Below, piece after piece: positions 20,473-34,654 of a stretch of DNA of 64,000 nucleotides. The stretch covers positions 24,850-88,849 of the forward strand of contig JARWMV010000060.1 of assembly GCA_030998015.1 (NCBI GenBank). The letters are read 5' to 3'. Below the pieces are notes generated by a model. That model made no database searches. It was not told the origin of the DNA and saw only the letters and a program-made list of their open reading frames with translations. Positions within the stretch are counted from its first letter, which is position 1; each line of letters begins with the position of its first letter. The stretch is from Ceratorhiza oryzae-sativae (taxonomy: Eukaryota; Basidiomycota; Agaricomycetes; Cantharellales; Ceratobasidiaceae). The position numbers and the translations under genes are program-made.

Positions 20473-22031
20473 ATGCTGTTTGAATATCCCGTCACACATC
20501 CCTACCCCTATGGGCTGGCGTTCAACATTGCTACTATTTTTCTGGTCGCATTGGCGCTACCCCCTTTGATACTATTAAATAGTAAGTACGAGCCCAATAT
20601 GATGAACCTATTGAGGGCTTGCTCAATCGTAATCAATGCAGTTATCACATCGGGCTATGAGCTCGTGCCCGTACTTAGGCCAAACATGAACCCTAACGAT
20701 ACAACACCAGAATGGTGGAACTTGCCTCATTTATCGAAATTCCTCCGTCGGAAACCCCCTCCATGTGAACCAAAGGACTTTGGGCGTGGTGATAGGATTC
20801 GGCTCACCCCATCATTGTTTGAGTATAACGTACTGAGTGCATGGCGTAACTCCACGGAGCGAGACCCCCGTGATGAAACCCGAGTTGAATATTATGGGGC
20901 CGCCTTCAATGCCTGTTTTCCTTACCAGTCTCGATTCGACTGGAATGCAGGCGAATACACTCAAACATTGACCGTAAGCAACTCTACGACTATGTGAATT
21001 GGGATAGAGTTAAATGCTGCTCCTGTCCTCTGTAGACTGCCGTCCGCTGTCCAAGAGCTCCAATCGACGCATTCTTGGAAACAAGCATAACGGTTGCCTG
21101 GTCATTAAGCAAGGACGTGGTTGGCCAATATTATGGTGCTAACACGGACCTGTTCGACTACATTGACGAGAACTCTCGTGACTACCGAAAGGCTGTTTTT
21201 GGTATGTTTGACGTGATATCAACCGACTCGCTCGGGATCATGCGAGAGCAGCATCTTTCCTCCACTATCACGGCGTTGAGCACAACAGTCAACGTCTCGC
21301 ATAATGATTGTTGGTATACAAGCATCACCTATTTGAATGGCACGGTAGAGGAGCCCCCAGATGGCAGTTTCGGCTCGGCTGGCGTATATGCGGACTCCAT
21401 CTACAATCTGGTGGCCGCAGTAGCCGATGCGATATATCTCGACCTGGGAAACGCGAGAACGGATAATATATTTTTGAGCCAGTCCTCGTTGAATGAAAAG
21501 ATTGTCCCTAACCTGGCTCCACGACATATCGATAACGCTACGTGGGATCGGGACACGGGTTCCTTTTATTACGGTCACGTTGTTCCCCCATATCGAACTT
21601 GGGCCCAAATGCTCCTCGCTGGTCTTCCGCAAAACCTGACCCTCGGAAATTTGACTGGCTTGCCTGAAAGTTCCTACACGGTGACAAACTATCTTTGTCC
21701 AATGTACCAGGTCAAGCCGATGCCTTCATTCTTGGCGAGTGTATTTGTTGGCACAGCATCAATGTTCTTGTCCTCTTGGGCTGCATGGATGACCATATCA
21801 ACTCTTTTTGCACGCAGAATCAGTGGTCCTTGTGAGTCGCATTTCTGACTGAAAAATTTCAATCGATAACTCAACCCACCTTTGACAGGCCTAGAGGGCT
21901 CATTCAACAGGCAACCCCCATGCAACAATCAGAACCACAGGTCTAATCTTTCCGGCGCAGAGTCGACTCTCGTAGCAGCCCCAGCATTGACAAATCGCAA
22001 TTCAAACTATATTGACGAGGAAAAGAAGTAA
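20473..22031 (+). CDS. Lineage-specific two-helix membrane protein with large extracytoplasmic loop
   Basis: Three exons. Exon 1 (20473 to about 20971) starts MLFEYPVTHPYPYGLAFNIA and has one strong hydrophobic helix (about residues 14-36, IFLVALALPPLILL). Exon 2 (from about 21036) gives a loop rich in N-x-S/T sites and a second helix, FLASVFVGTASMFLSSWAAW (about 21730). Exon 3 follows an intron at about 21833-21889 and ends DEEKK at 22031 with a polar tail. The family is not one I can name; it looks like a Rhizoctonia-type orphan expansion. A degenerate copy is at 25690-26880. The topology suggests a membrane-anchored protein with the N-glycosylated middle outside the cytoplasm. Function unknown. 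Confidence 0.65.
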
Positions 22032-23403
22032 ATGTCTTTTATAAAATTATTTGCCCGTATGTAAGCCCAGCTTCGCCAGCTTGGGCTAGGGCAGAGCCCT
22101 AAGTATAAGCTCTGACATGTGGCCATAATCCGATGATAAACCAAATAATTATCCCGGTTTGTACAAACAAACATTGATCCGCATGAATCGCGCTTCAATT
22201 ATGTGAGCGATAAATGCACTATAATAAGTTAGTGCGCTCAGATTATCCGTGAGATGAGCCAGTCAACCAGGCACTTAGATCTGGACGACGATATCACCCT
22301 CGTTCAAGGTGACTTGATCGAAACTGCCGATTTTATATCCTCTCATTCGCATATCGTATATTTTCGCATTCCTGTGGCTTTTCTCGCAGGGGATAGTGAT
22401 ATATGGCCCACCACTAACCCGCAGTGTTAGTGCTGAGTAGAGCATATACATAAACCAATGTTAGTAGTGCATGAGTTCGATTGTGAAAATGAGTCTACAG
22501 TAATTAGACCAGCAATAATCTAGGCGAGAGAGACCCAATAATATGCTTTAATTCAGATGACGAATGTATCACTTGGTGGTGGGGGCTTGGGGTGGGCCAA
22601 AAAGTGCCCAAGGATTGCGCCCCGTGCGACGGTGGACCAGGGACCCTTGGGACCCTGGTTCCACCCACACCTCATGCTCCTGACCTCAACCGGCTATAGG
22701 ATACCCCCTTCTCCCCTTCCCCGACGGAGGCGTGCTACTTTTCGGGAGTGACGCAAAATTGCTATCGGTACCCAGCCCGTTCAAGAAAAAGCGTATTACG
22801 CCGAGTTCCACATCACCCGTCCAAGCCTTGGCAAAAAAGAAGGAAATTAGATTATACAGATGAACTTGAAATTAGCCGACCAATGTGCGGGTCATAGACT
22901 CGAAATGTCGAAGACGAGACGAGAGGCGTTGTCGAGACTTAGCAGGGAGAGAGTGACTTGCCAAGTATTCGTGTTTGAGAGCTAAGGAGTTACATGAGAG
23001 GAATACATGCGAACATTTTATGTACAGGAGGGGGGACCGTAAGGGATAGCTAACTAAGTAAACTAGTGGATAAAGGCCGTATGATAGATAGGAGGTGAAG
23101 TGCACCGCGGCGTGGCTGTACCGTTCGTGTGAGGACGCTCGCTCCTCACAACCTACCTGCTTCACAAAACACCATATCCCGTGTTTCAGACTAGCCTAAG
23201 TACTTGCAAAGCCGTCCCATTTTTACAAGGTTGATATGCGCGGAATCCCAGCGCATTCATGAATACCCATGGACATTACATGAGACGGCCTCGACTGATT
23301 GCACTGAGCTGATCTTAGATGACTCATATCATCGCATATCTGATCATGCGATCACGCGAAATCCATCAACGCACTTGCCTCTGGCTAGAACTTCCTTCCC
23401 TCC
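22032..23403. other. Intergenic, nothing recognised
   Basis: Short frames only (22557-22751 plus, 22872-23165 minus), no motif. GC-rich patch at 22570-22690. Confidence 0.45.
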
Positions 23404-24606
<1,203 letters not shown>

Positions 24607-25689
24607 CGTGGAACGCAGCTTGCCCGTTCCGTTTTGTGATGGAGATCATCTCAACTCTGTGAATGAATTAACATTAGCTACCTGGATGCGAATGCGAACG
24701 AATCATGAAGATTTATTCATACAATCGTAGCTAATCTTGGAAATACGCAAAAATATTAACCCAACCAAAAAGAGTAAACATTTTTTTGCCACCTGAATCT
24801 TCATCATGTACCCAGAGCAGCCAGCTGATATATCTCATGATCAGACCTACGTTCCACAGGACTCCAATCATTTCAAACGTCCAGAGAGGCAGGGCGATGC
24901 CGGACTGAAGGAAGCCTGCCTAAGTGTAAGCAGTGAGCTAGCAGACCGCCATGAATCGGACTACCCGAGGCAGGATAGTGTCACCGATCGTTTAAAGGCT
25001 TCTGTTTTGACATCAGATATGTAGTCTGAGACACACCTTGTGTTGATTTGACACGTTGTTCCGATCACCTGTGCTCTGTTTAGAATGTGAGCCTCGGGTA
25101 GGAAATGATAATCCTGAGACGTGATATGTCTGATGGGCCAGTATTGTGATTGAGTGTTGGCACATTGACCAGATGTCACGATCTGATAGAAATTCAACCA
25201 CTTCTAACCTAAATGTCGCCTTCTTGCTTAGCGGCAGTACTCCTTAAACCCTGGATGGATGTTTTTTCGGAGAACGTTCATGTATTTTGTAGAATGTCCG
25301 AGAAAAACGAGTAATGAATCTCGTCAGCATCGAGCCAAGTGTGTATGCCAGTTATATGCGCAGCACTATTCGGTAGGACTCACTCGTATTCGTAGGGTAT
25401 AATAAGTGCTGCGAGCCCGTCGTCCACATCGATTCAGTCAAACATTCACATTCTTTTGTAGACTTACTCTACATTCTTCATAATATAGATTTGGCTTCAG
25501 CAGAATAATGCAGGGGAATACGGTACTCGTTGTCCGTCCTGAGGGTCTGGCTATGAATTGAACGCTAAGCTTGAACATACTCGTGATACCTGGTTTGTGG
25601 AAAACTGTAGCATAAATTCTGAATAAAATAAATTCATAGTCCCAATTCACAAGCCATCTCAGTCTTTACAACCGGGCTAGTTCAATATC
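24607..25689. other. Intergenic, small unrecognised ORF
   Basis: A 72-codon plus-strand frame at 24806-25024 (hydrophilic, starts MYPEQPADISHDQ) has no motif I know. Otherwise AT-rich with no coding signal. Confidence 0.35.
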
Positions 25690-26880
25690 CCTTGAATCAC
25701 CCGTATCCAAAAGAACATTGCGTTACGATCATTACTCCCGCTGTTATACTTGTCTCAGTGCTCGTGCTAATCCTAGTAGACGGTAAGTAGAAATTAATAG
25801 GCCACAGCTTTGCCCCTGATTTCAATGCTTTGCCTTCTTTCACTCGGGACATCAGACTACGAACTGGTACCGGTGACCTGACCAAATACGCGTCCCAATG
25901 ACACAGCACCAAAATTGTGGAGTGACGTGTCCTGCCTTCCCAAAATGCTCCAAAGAAACTCCCCCTATATGAACCAAAAGCTTTTGGCATGAACAAGTTC
26001 TGCTTGACTGCTTCGTTGTTTGGCTATAATATTTTGAGCGCTTAGCGTACTGCCAGTGCTGGGGACAAAAGCGCAAGCGGACTACAGGGGCGCCTCACTC
26101 AGGGGACACTATCCTTATCTAACTTAGTTCGACTGAAATTACATGGAACATACTCAAACTGCGACTGTATGTGCTTCAACCACCCCATAAACAAGGGCTC
26201 AAACTATATTTTTCCATAAGCAGCAATATATTGTCCTAATACCCCTTCGCAAGCGTATCCACAGTCAATAGCAACATTTACTTGGTTCCTGGGTAAACAG
26301 CTAATGGACCTATACCAAGGCACCAACATCAATGCGTACTCGAGATTACCGGAAAGCGGTTTCTGGCGTTCTAGATGTCATATCCATTGATTTGTTGCAA
26401 ATCATGGGCGATCAACACCTCCTGTCACCCATACTTGCGCTTAGCACCACATTTAATATGGCCGACGCAGAATTTTGGTCTACTCCTATCACATATATCA
26501 ATCCGTCATTCACATGTTTCGATGAAGACTGATTAGGACCGGCAGAAGTCTCTCGAGGCTCAATATCTAAACTTGTTGCCGCCGTAAATGATGCTATACA
26601 TCTGGACTGGAGGGACATTGTTCCAAACAACATCTTCGTGAACCAAAGTGTAGTATCAAACACATTCTCACCAAATCTCGCCAGGAAGGATTTCCTCAGT
26701 ACGTAGAACACAGATACAAGGTCATTGGTACAGCCTCCATGGTTTTGTCGTTATAGGCGGTATGGGTCTTCTTGACATCTAAGTGAGCGCAATGGATAAG
26801 AGAGCCTTGTAAGTGATTGACAAAACCCAACCGCCCAATTTCACACTTACCTTTGATAGGTACTGAATGCGCCTGTAATA
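25690..26880 (+). pseudogene. Degenerate copy of the 20473 membrane-protein gene
   Basis: Segments match the intact gene in order. NHPYPK near 25695-25715 matches its start, and a hydrophobic stretch lies near 25740-25780. DYELVPVT near 25860 matches GYELVPVL. RDYRKAVSGVLDVIS at 26340-26385 matches RDYRKAVFGMFDVIS, and ALSTTFNMADAEFW near 26440 matches ALSTTVNVSHNDCW. Stops and frame changes break the copy in many places, and the second membrane helix is not recoverable. An SDR gene separates the two copies, both on the plus strand, so this may be an old tandem or segmental duplication. Confidence 0.7.
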
Positions 26881-27353
26881 AAAAGAGCCGTCTAATCCTT
26901 TTGGTAAAATGATTTATGGGCTTGAGTGGGGGGGGGGGTTATGTATATTCGTGCAAGTCCATCGAGTGAATTGTGGATTCACGTGCTTAGGGGGCTGAGG
27001 TGCATATAGGATCTTATTTCTATGATTCTCGACGTGAGATATGGCTTTTCGTGCCGGTGTCTTGTAAACTACCATTTTCCAGACCTTTTTGCTCCATTCT
27101 GTAGACCGAAGATAATTGGGGTGCGAATCGAGACAACCACGTGATGCGAGGCTGTTTCGATCCACCTCATCCAGCGGTTGAGAACTCAAATCGGTAAACT
27201 GGGGTTACAAACAATCTGCCCCTAACTTTGAGCACATTTGATTTGTTCCAGCTGTTTTCCTTACCACTTTGCTTGACTCTGGCGAAGGAGTTCATTTTCC
27301 GCCGGCTATAAAATCGAATCAATACCTCCCATTCTGGACGAAGTTCAGCTCAC
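26881..27353. other. Intergenic, upstream of an F-box gene
   Basis: It holds a G-run (26929-26938). A TATAAAA sequence at 27306-27312, about 48 bp before the ATG of the F-box gene, may be its promoter. Confidence 0.4.
27306..27312 (+). promoter_or_regulatory. Possible TATA box of the F-box gene
   Basis: TATAAAA about 42-48 bp upstream of the ATG at 27354. Sequence match only. Confidence 0.35.
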
Positions 27354-29133
27354 ATGAAATCTCTACACTCGCCAGATTATGATGCCCCTAGCAATGCTCT
27401 ACAAATATCAGAAATATTCTCCAGAGTCTGCAGCTTCTTGAACAGACGAGACTGTGTTAACTTGCTGTATGTATCACGCGACATGTACACGCGCGCAGCC
27501 CCATTGGTGTGGGAAGACGTCGATCTGAAGTGGATCCTCCGAACTATTCCAGGAGTTACATTTACGTCGGAAATTAGTAGTGGGGTAATCGCCGAATATG
27601 TGAGTCACTCGAGACTTGGATGCCGGGTCTGCTCTTAGCGTTGGGGATAGCATTTTCATTTCCCGTCGGTGCTGGATCTGTCTCGTATCAGTTTCTACGC
27701 GCTATTTGTGAGGGTACTTCGGACCACCTGCTCCTATGTCGTCCCCATTCCTGATAATTCGACTCTTGGGCACTCCCAGACGATTGCTAAGCCTTTATTG
27801 CCGCATCTCCATCACATAATCCTCGTCGCTTCGCCGAAAAACTCGGAGAGACATACGAGTTGGATACCGTGGCTTCTGCATGCCGATTTACTTGGGTTAG
27901 ATATGCATGCGATAAATGCCGGATCTTCTCGATCCAAGCTCGTCAGCAATCATCCATGGGTTGACCAAAGTGCTGCTTTCACTCTTCTCGATCAATTGTC
28001 TCAAACATGTCCCCGCCTCAAAACTTTATCTATCTACCCGAACAATCTTGAGAGCACCCCACCAAGGATAATTGACGAAATGTGCCGCAAAATAAGTCTG
28101 TTAACGGATCTGCGCTCATTCTCATTTAGTGGGAGTGTTGTACACCAACAGCTCATACAAGTACTTGGCCAACTTCCTCACCTCGAAAGCTTAGCTTTTC
28201 ATAACGACTATCAGGGGGGCTATGCACACAACTCTGAATCGATAAATCTTCTCGATGAGTCGTTCCCGTCCCTCCGAAATTTGGAGCTGTACGGGGTGGC
28301 CGAGCATGTTGTGGATAGCATCTGCAAAGCCCCTCTGCTCTTCCGGCATCTTATCTCAGCCACCATCATCTTTGATGAATCGAGTCTATCCAATTCATCT
28401 ATGAATGACGCGGAGCGCTTGGTTGTTGCGCTTTGGCCTTTGAACATATGTGGTGCCCCCGTTCAACGGCTGACTCTGCTCCCCCGCGGGTACAAGGGAT
28501 ATTCAATTATCTCGGATTTTAGCTTGGGAGTATTCAAGAATATGCCCTTGAAATACCTTCGGCTCGGTGCTCTTGGGTCCGGCACAGATGTCGCTGCAGA
28601 CATCAACTGGAACGATCTGCTCTCTAGTATCCCTGACCTCGAAGAGTTTCACCTCGAACGACAGACGCTTACATCTCGCTCGATTCTGTTGATTGCATCG
28701 ACGCTCCAGAAGCTTCGCGTTTTGGTGTTTTCCACAATTTCCATTGAGGATAGCGAAACTCCAGAGACAGGGATCGGGGCTACACAGCATATTGTCCTTC
28801 GTGCCCATTCGTTTTTCGGATCTCCGAGGCAGGGTCGGATTGTGTCACCGTTTATCCATGCGCGTGTTCCAAGCCAGTCACAATTGGCAAGTGTTGCCAG
28901 GTAGGCTGACGACTGTTTGAATGTAGTTTGGGACTCACTTCCCATGCTGTAGCCTTGTACATCGGGCATGGCCGAACGCGACGTGCGAGACCCATGCGAC
29001 TGGGCAGAGCGACAGGGGGTACCCGCCCAACCCTCTGGATCTGCTGAGGTTGAATAAAGCTATTGCGAGATTGAGATTGGCCCAGATAGCATCACAGCGG
29101 GAGAAGGCGATGGGAGAGGGAGAGAGTGGCTGA
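27354..29133 (+). CDS. F-box / leucine-rich protein A
   Basis: Three exons (27354-27599, 27651-28900, 28953-29133) join to 558 residues with consistent phases. The N-terminus ALQISEIFSRVCSFLNRRDCVNLLYVSRD has the F-box shape (P/I-x-E-I-x-x-x-I, then a CxxLLxVSR helix). WEDVDLKWILRTIPGV follows, then leucine-rich repeats such as LPHLESLAFH, FPSLRNLELYGV and MPLKYLRLGAL. F-box proteins of this type link substrates to SKP1-CUL1 E3 ligases; here the target is unknown. The last exon (RAWPNATCE) is matched in paralogue B (31272-33106), which has the same intron positions. Large F-box expansions are typical of Rhizoctonia-like fungi. Confidence 0.75.
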
Positions 29134-29591
29134 ATTTACCTAAAGGTATCCACGCCTTATGTATGATAAAAGGTGTAGGAGGGTTGGTTCCGTGCTATGA
29201 ATACGGGTGTTTGCTCAGATCGGGAGAATGTTTACGATACATACCGAAGGGTTACTCTGGTCTTCCCCGCGCCGGAACAGGACTGTGCTGTCTCATGTTT
29301 GCTCCCCGACTGGCGTGGGAATGTGGGTGCATACTCGGCCCGGACAGCATGTTTTGGGAGGTCGATATATGACGTCGAAGCAATGAACAATTGATCGAGA
29401 CTGGCCATTTTCGAAGATCTTCGGGAAATCAGAATGGGACGATGGTACGATGGAACGATGTGTGCACGTGACTCGACCCGTGTGGCGCCCAGCGACAGAT
29501 ACATCTACCTCCCTCCCCGACCGTGCTCGTCACCCCTTGGTCCGTACCTCAGCCCATTATCCGGACCCATTTAACACATATATTTAACAAG
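29134..29591. other. Intergenic, upstream of an SDR gene
   Basis: Open frames here overlap on both strands with no motif. The stretch just before 29592 (catatatttaacaag) may hold the SDR promoter and leader. Confidence 0.4.
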
Positions 29592-31005
29592 ATGGGCTCT
29601 ATGTTCTCTTCCAACTGCTGTCCGGCGCAACCCAATCTGTGCGGAAAAGTGTTGGTGGTAACCGGCGCCAAGTAAGTTCGCGTCGTCGCTAAGCCCCCAC
29701 CCAGCTAAAAAAAGGGCGCCCGTCCCCTAGTCGTGGAATCGGATTTGAGACTGCAAAACAGCTTTACGGGCTGGGCGGCCGAGTGTATCTTGGTGCGAGG
29801 AATGAGAAGAATGCGCTGGAAGCAATCGCCAAGATTCGAGCATCGGCCAACGGCGGGCTCGGCGGAGAGTTGAAGTGGTTCCCTCTGGATTTGGGGACTG
29901 TTGCTAAAGCTAGGGAGAGCGCAGAGGCATTTCTGGCGATGGAGGATAGGTTAGACGTTCTTGGTGAGTTTTTATTTATTTCATTGATCGAGGCTGTCTA
30001 TATTTGGGTGCTGACAGTGGACTCATTGGTAGTAAATAACGCTTGCTTGTACGTCGGTTATACCTCGGGGTGTAGGATCTAGCTAAACAATATGTTCGAT
30101 GAGCAGAGGCGACGCAGTGTTCGATGTCAATGAGGATGGGATTGAGACGATGTTTGCAACAAAGTGAGCCACACTCCATTCCAAATCTCTTGACTGTGTC
30201 TAATACGGGTGGGAAATAGTCATGTCGGCCATTTCGTACTCACCACTACGCTATTACCCCTGATGAAAAAGACAACCGAGCTGAACGGAGCAGATGTTCG
30301 AATAGTCAACGTGCGTGTTGTTGTTTTTCTTTTCCATTCGTTGTTGAGGTGGTAACCATCGGCTACCAGATCGCGTCAACAGTACACAACCTATGGGGAA
30401 AGAACGTTAAGATATCGTTTAGTGAACCCACGGACCTCAGCAAACCATTTCCTCCCAAGAAGCCAGATACCTGGTCGCACATCCTGACACGATATAGCAA
30501 GTCCGCATCCGGATCTTGATTAGAAGCTAGCTAACCCGCGTTTGAATCAACTTTTAGGTCGGACAAAACTTGCCAATATCCTGTTCACGCGAGAGCTTCA
30601 GCGGAGATTAGACGAGCAAGGTTCGAACATTATATCTCTTTCACTGCATCCCGGCTACGTTGCAACTGGTAAGACCTATGAACGTTCCCATCTTCCATGG
30701 CTGATCTAACTCTTGTTCAATGCTCAGACGCTGCGAAAGAATCGACAGCCAGGATGCCCATCCTTGGACTAGTATCCTCGATCCTCGTCAAACTTTTTTT
30801 CATCGACGAAGCCGGTGGTGCGAGGAACAGCGTCTATGCGGCCTCGGACCCCAGCGTTCGAGCCGATCCCAGCAGGTTCAAGGGTCAATTTTTAACACCT
30901 GTGGGTAAAGTGACTGCTCCGGCACCAATTGCGCAGGACGAGCAGCTCGCTAGGGATTTATGGGTGTTGACGGATAGGATCATGCAGCAACGGATCAATC
31001 CATGA
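29592..31005 (+). CDS. Short-chain dehydrogenase/reductase (retinol dehydrogenase/WWOX-like)
   Basis: The ATG at 29592 lies in AACAAGATGG. Exons give GKVLVVTGAK with SRGIGFETAKQLYGLG (nucleotide-binding TGxxxRGIG, split by an intron), YLGARNEKNALEAI, FPLDLGTVAKARES, the VNNAC core (NNAG-like, Gly replaced by Cys at the exon edge), HVGHFVLTTTLLPLM, VNIASTVH, YSRTKLANILFTRELQRRL (catalytic YxxxK, near 30495-30600) and SLHPGYVAT. It ends DRIMQQRINP at 31005. This is the common fungal SDR group related to retinol dehydrogenases, about 320 residues, using NAD(P)H. Substrate unknown. It sits between two F-box paralogues, all on the plus strand. Confidence 0.75.
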
Positions 31006-31025
31006 GCGTTGATAGTTCAGGGCGC

Positions 31026-31034
31026 GGGGGGGGG
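31026..31034 (+). repeat. Poly-G run
   Basis: A homopolymer of about nine to ten G within gcgcgggggggggg just after the SDR stop codon. Runs of this kind are prone to length errors. Confidence 0.6.
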
Positions 31035-31271
31035 GGTAATAGTTTCGGTATGCATAAACACGCATTAATAGTATGCTACATGTATTATTACGTATTATTT
31101 ATTATATATATTTACTGGCTGGAAGGGAAACGACTAGGCCTTTTGGGGAGAGCGCTGGGCGCGACGAGCTCTTTAAAGCCACGTAGCTATGTTTCAGCGC
31201 TCATTTGCTGAACGCGACCACCAAGTAGAAACAGTGGCGCAAAGCATCACATCACCACGCAATTTTCATAG

Positions 31272-33106
31272 ATGGATCCTTCCTGCCACCGAGTCTTGCG
31301 TATTCCGGAACTGACTAGCCACATCTGCGTCTACTCGAACAAGCGGTCCTGCGTCAGCTTACTATATGTATCTCGACAGACATATGTCTGTGCAGCCTCG
31401 TTTGTCTGGAGCGAGGTTAGGTTCGAAGCCCTGCTTTCGACAATTCCGGGGGTCACATTCACGCCGATGATAGGCGGATTAGTGAGTTTATCCTGTTTTA
31501 TTCAAGAATGCTTGATCAAACACCCTCTAGTCTGTCGAGTTTCCCCCCGTGATAGATTTGGCTCGCTTCAATTTTTATGCACCTTCGGTCAAAATTCTGA
31601 ACGCCCGCCGCCATTTTATCATGACTCTCCCCAAGGAATTACTCAGGACACAAAAGCAAGAAAAACTCAAGCCTCTACTCCCTCGATTGCAGTGTCTAGT
31701 AGTGAACCCGACCTCGTGCACCCTAATTGACCAGGCGGGCTGGATATTATCGTTCGTTCATGATCGCTTGCTCGAGTTCAAATCACACGCGGAGGGGTAT
31801 TCGGTGGCCTCGCGATACCGGACGAGGCCGCAGCATCACTGGTCAGACGGCTCCCCTACCTTCGAATTAATATCTGGATTATCTCAAACGTGCCCTTCAC
31901 TCCGAGCCTTGACAATATATCCGGGTGGGATGAAAAAATGTTCGCGTGAGCGATATATGGCAGTCTACGACAACATTGCCTCGTTATCTCAGCTTCGCTC
32001 GTTAGAATTCACATGTAGTGTGCTGCATGATGAATTCTTGTTCACGATCGGGCGACTCCCACATCTCGAGCATTTATCTCTCAGCGGGAGCGACTCTCGG
32101 CATGAATACAAGCAAAACCTCAGCTCCTTGCCCGATAATTCATTCCCTATGCTACAGCAACTTGAGTTGCACGGCCTCCACTGGTCCACCCTATCCCGTG
32201 TCTGTGGCGTGCATTTACTCTTCCGAAACCTAACTAAGGCCATCATCGTTTGCTACTCCGACCGCATTTTAATGCCCCAACACGGTCCACAAACGATTCT
32301 CCGTTGCCTCAGCCTAAACAGCCCTCATGTGCGGGATTTAAAGTTAATCATACGGGAGAAGGATCAGCCATTGACCGTTTACCCCTCAATGATCAATGCA
32401 TTCAAACACATGTCCTTCTTACGACACTTGACACTCAGTGAGGTTAATTTCCACTCATCAGTTGATATCATCTCGAATTCCGGGAATAATGCAACGCCAT
32501 GGATCGCGCTTCTCAGTGCTGTACCACACTTGGAGGAACTTCAGCTAGAGGACCAGGCGTTTCACCCTCGGCATCTCAATGCCTTTGGGGCTATGCTTCC
32601 TATGCTTTCCCTTCTCGTGTTCAAAGATATTCGACTTGATCTCTTGGAGGAGGTGCCCCATATCACAAGCTCACCTCAGCATATTACACTCCGTGGCCGT
32701 CGTTACTTCAGCGAAGACTATACACAAACTGCACAAGATAAGTTGGCTGCGAGAAGCGACGAGGCCGCCGTGTACATACGTGGCATTTCTCGCACCGCAG
32801 AGTATGTTGCTAAGATGCCAACATGGCTGAGATGCTAATTTTTGGCGTTTTAGATACCTTTGTAAAATATGGCCCAACCTTACATGCGAGATAAGCAAAC
32901 CAAGGGAAGGTCAGGTGCCGGAGGGCGACCGTGAGCTTCTGGGTAGATTGAACGAGGCTATCGAGATGATAAGAAACCCAGGCAACCACTCCGGTCCCAA
33001 AACACCAGCACAGTGCCTGGACATGGGCAACATCGATATCCAAGCATCACGCCGGCGTCGTCGCCCTCGTACTATGGTAACTGCAAATAATCAAAGACGA
33101 AATTAA
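31272..33106 (+). CDS. F-box / leucine-rich protein B
   Basis: Exons 31272-31481, 31531-32801 and 32854-33106 join in phase to 577 residues. The F-box region is LRIPELTSHICVYSNKRSCV followed by SLLYVSRQTYVCAASFVW. LRR-like stretches include LPHLEHLSLSG, FPMLQQLELHGL, MSFLRHLTLSEV and VPHLEELQLEDQ. The third exon carries KIWPNLTCEI, matching protein A, and a basic tail ASRRRRRPRTMV. The split positions equal those of A, so the two arose by duplication; the SDR between them was included or inserted. Likely a substrate adaptor of an SCF ubiquitin ligase (family knowledge). A third, broken member is at 34655-35054. Confidence 0.75.
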
Positions 33107-34654
33107 TCAGGTGGTCTCTATACGGCTTATACGAGGCCGTTTGACCACCGTGGTGTTTCATGGAAAAAGGTTTGAGGTCATTGACAGCCCGACACAGTGG
33201 CACTTGTAGATATAAATTTTAGTTTTCTACGTGTGTGTTGTGAGCTTAGTAGAACGGCTATATGTACGAATTACAAAAACGGCTCAGCTGCCTCTGACAC
33301 AAGTGGAATGCGAAGTTTGAATTCTAGCCCGAAACTTCAAGCAACTATAAATTTTATGACTCGCGTAATCACATTGTTATCATTGGCACAAATCTTTTAT
33401 TTATCCCTGGAAAGCTCTGGGTCAGACAAGCTCCACTTGCCAATCAAAAAATCTGACAACCCTCGATGAAAGAATATGTCTAGCGATTTTTATACCCGTT
33501 CAATTGTGCTGTAGTATCTATTCTCTCCCTGAATTCAATGCGGGTCTCTCCTAGCTCTTTATACAATTTACAACGTCGCATATATCTAAATTGCAGGCCT
33601 CGATACAGGCGGGATCAAGCGTACAGTCTCGGTACAGTAATAACAGGGGTGCCCATCCTGATCGTTTCGGGTTTCTTTTTCCTTCCGCATAATGATCTAC
33701 GTTCTCTATCAGGTTCGCCTTGAGCTCTCCCGAGACATTGCAGAGGTTGGTTCTCCCAAGCTTGGGGGGAATGACATCAAGCCTCGGGATCTTGGGGTTA
33801 TCCCCGGGAATAGAATGCTCTGCTGAACGCTGAATATCACTGCGGGGCATTCATCAATGTTTCCTCCCATGATACATGACAGACAGTACATTTTAAACAA
33901 ACCAACGGGAGATGTCCTGTCAAAACCAAATTAGAGTGTTATTCATAGTATTTTTCATTCAACGCCCGGTGGATTCTTACCTTCAGAGTGTGGACAGACT
34001 TGGCAGCGAAGACTTGGGCCACATGCCTGTGACGGTCGCCGCGGCGGGGCCATTCTGGGTGACTGCAGGGTATGACAAAGAGGTTGGATCATGTCACTTT
34101 CCCTTGGCCTCTCCTACCACCACCGAGTGGATATATCGCGGCAGATTGTTGCATCTTCACCCATTTTTCTCCTATGAATTTGTCAGAATGCCTCAGGAGC
34201 AGCGCATAACACTACGCCTTTCGATTTTGGAACGAATGTATATTGGTCGTCAAGTCAAAACATGCAAGCAAAGCTCCAAAGGCGCAAAAACGTGAATGAT
34301 TGAAATAGCAAGGAATAAAATAGAAAAATCACGATAAATATCTAGCAATCCCTTGAGCATATGGAAGAGCTTGGATCACGTGTATCAGGTGGTAGCGAGG
34401 GCGTACATCCATGCTGCCGAACAATAAGGAATAAAGCACCTCGTGCGCATTCGCTTTATGCGCTGAAAATTATCTTACTATACATACCCTATCGTGTATC
34501 CTCCAACCTTTATCTTATTTACTTTCGATACACGACTGTTAAAACTGGTCTATTTGTTGTGCGTGACGGTTCACCCGTGTGCTTGCCCTTGTTTATTAGG
34601 TGCTCCGCTGGGGACGACTGACTACGTTTGATTGTATCTTCAGGAGCCTTGCAG
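33107..34654. other. Long intergenic stretch, possible small minus-strand gene
   Basis: Two minus-strand frames overlapping at 33551-33900 (one with NPKIPRLDVIPPKLGRTNLC, one with LSCIMGGNIDECPAVIFS) look weakly coding-like and might be exons of a small secreted protein. A plus-strand frame at 33912-34295 has no motif. I cannot support a gene model. Confidence 0.25.
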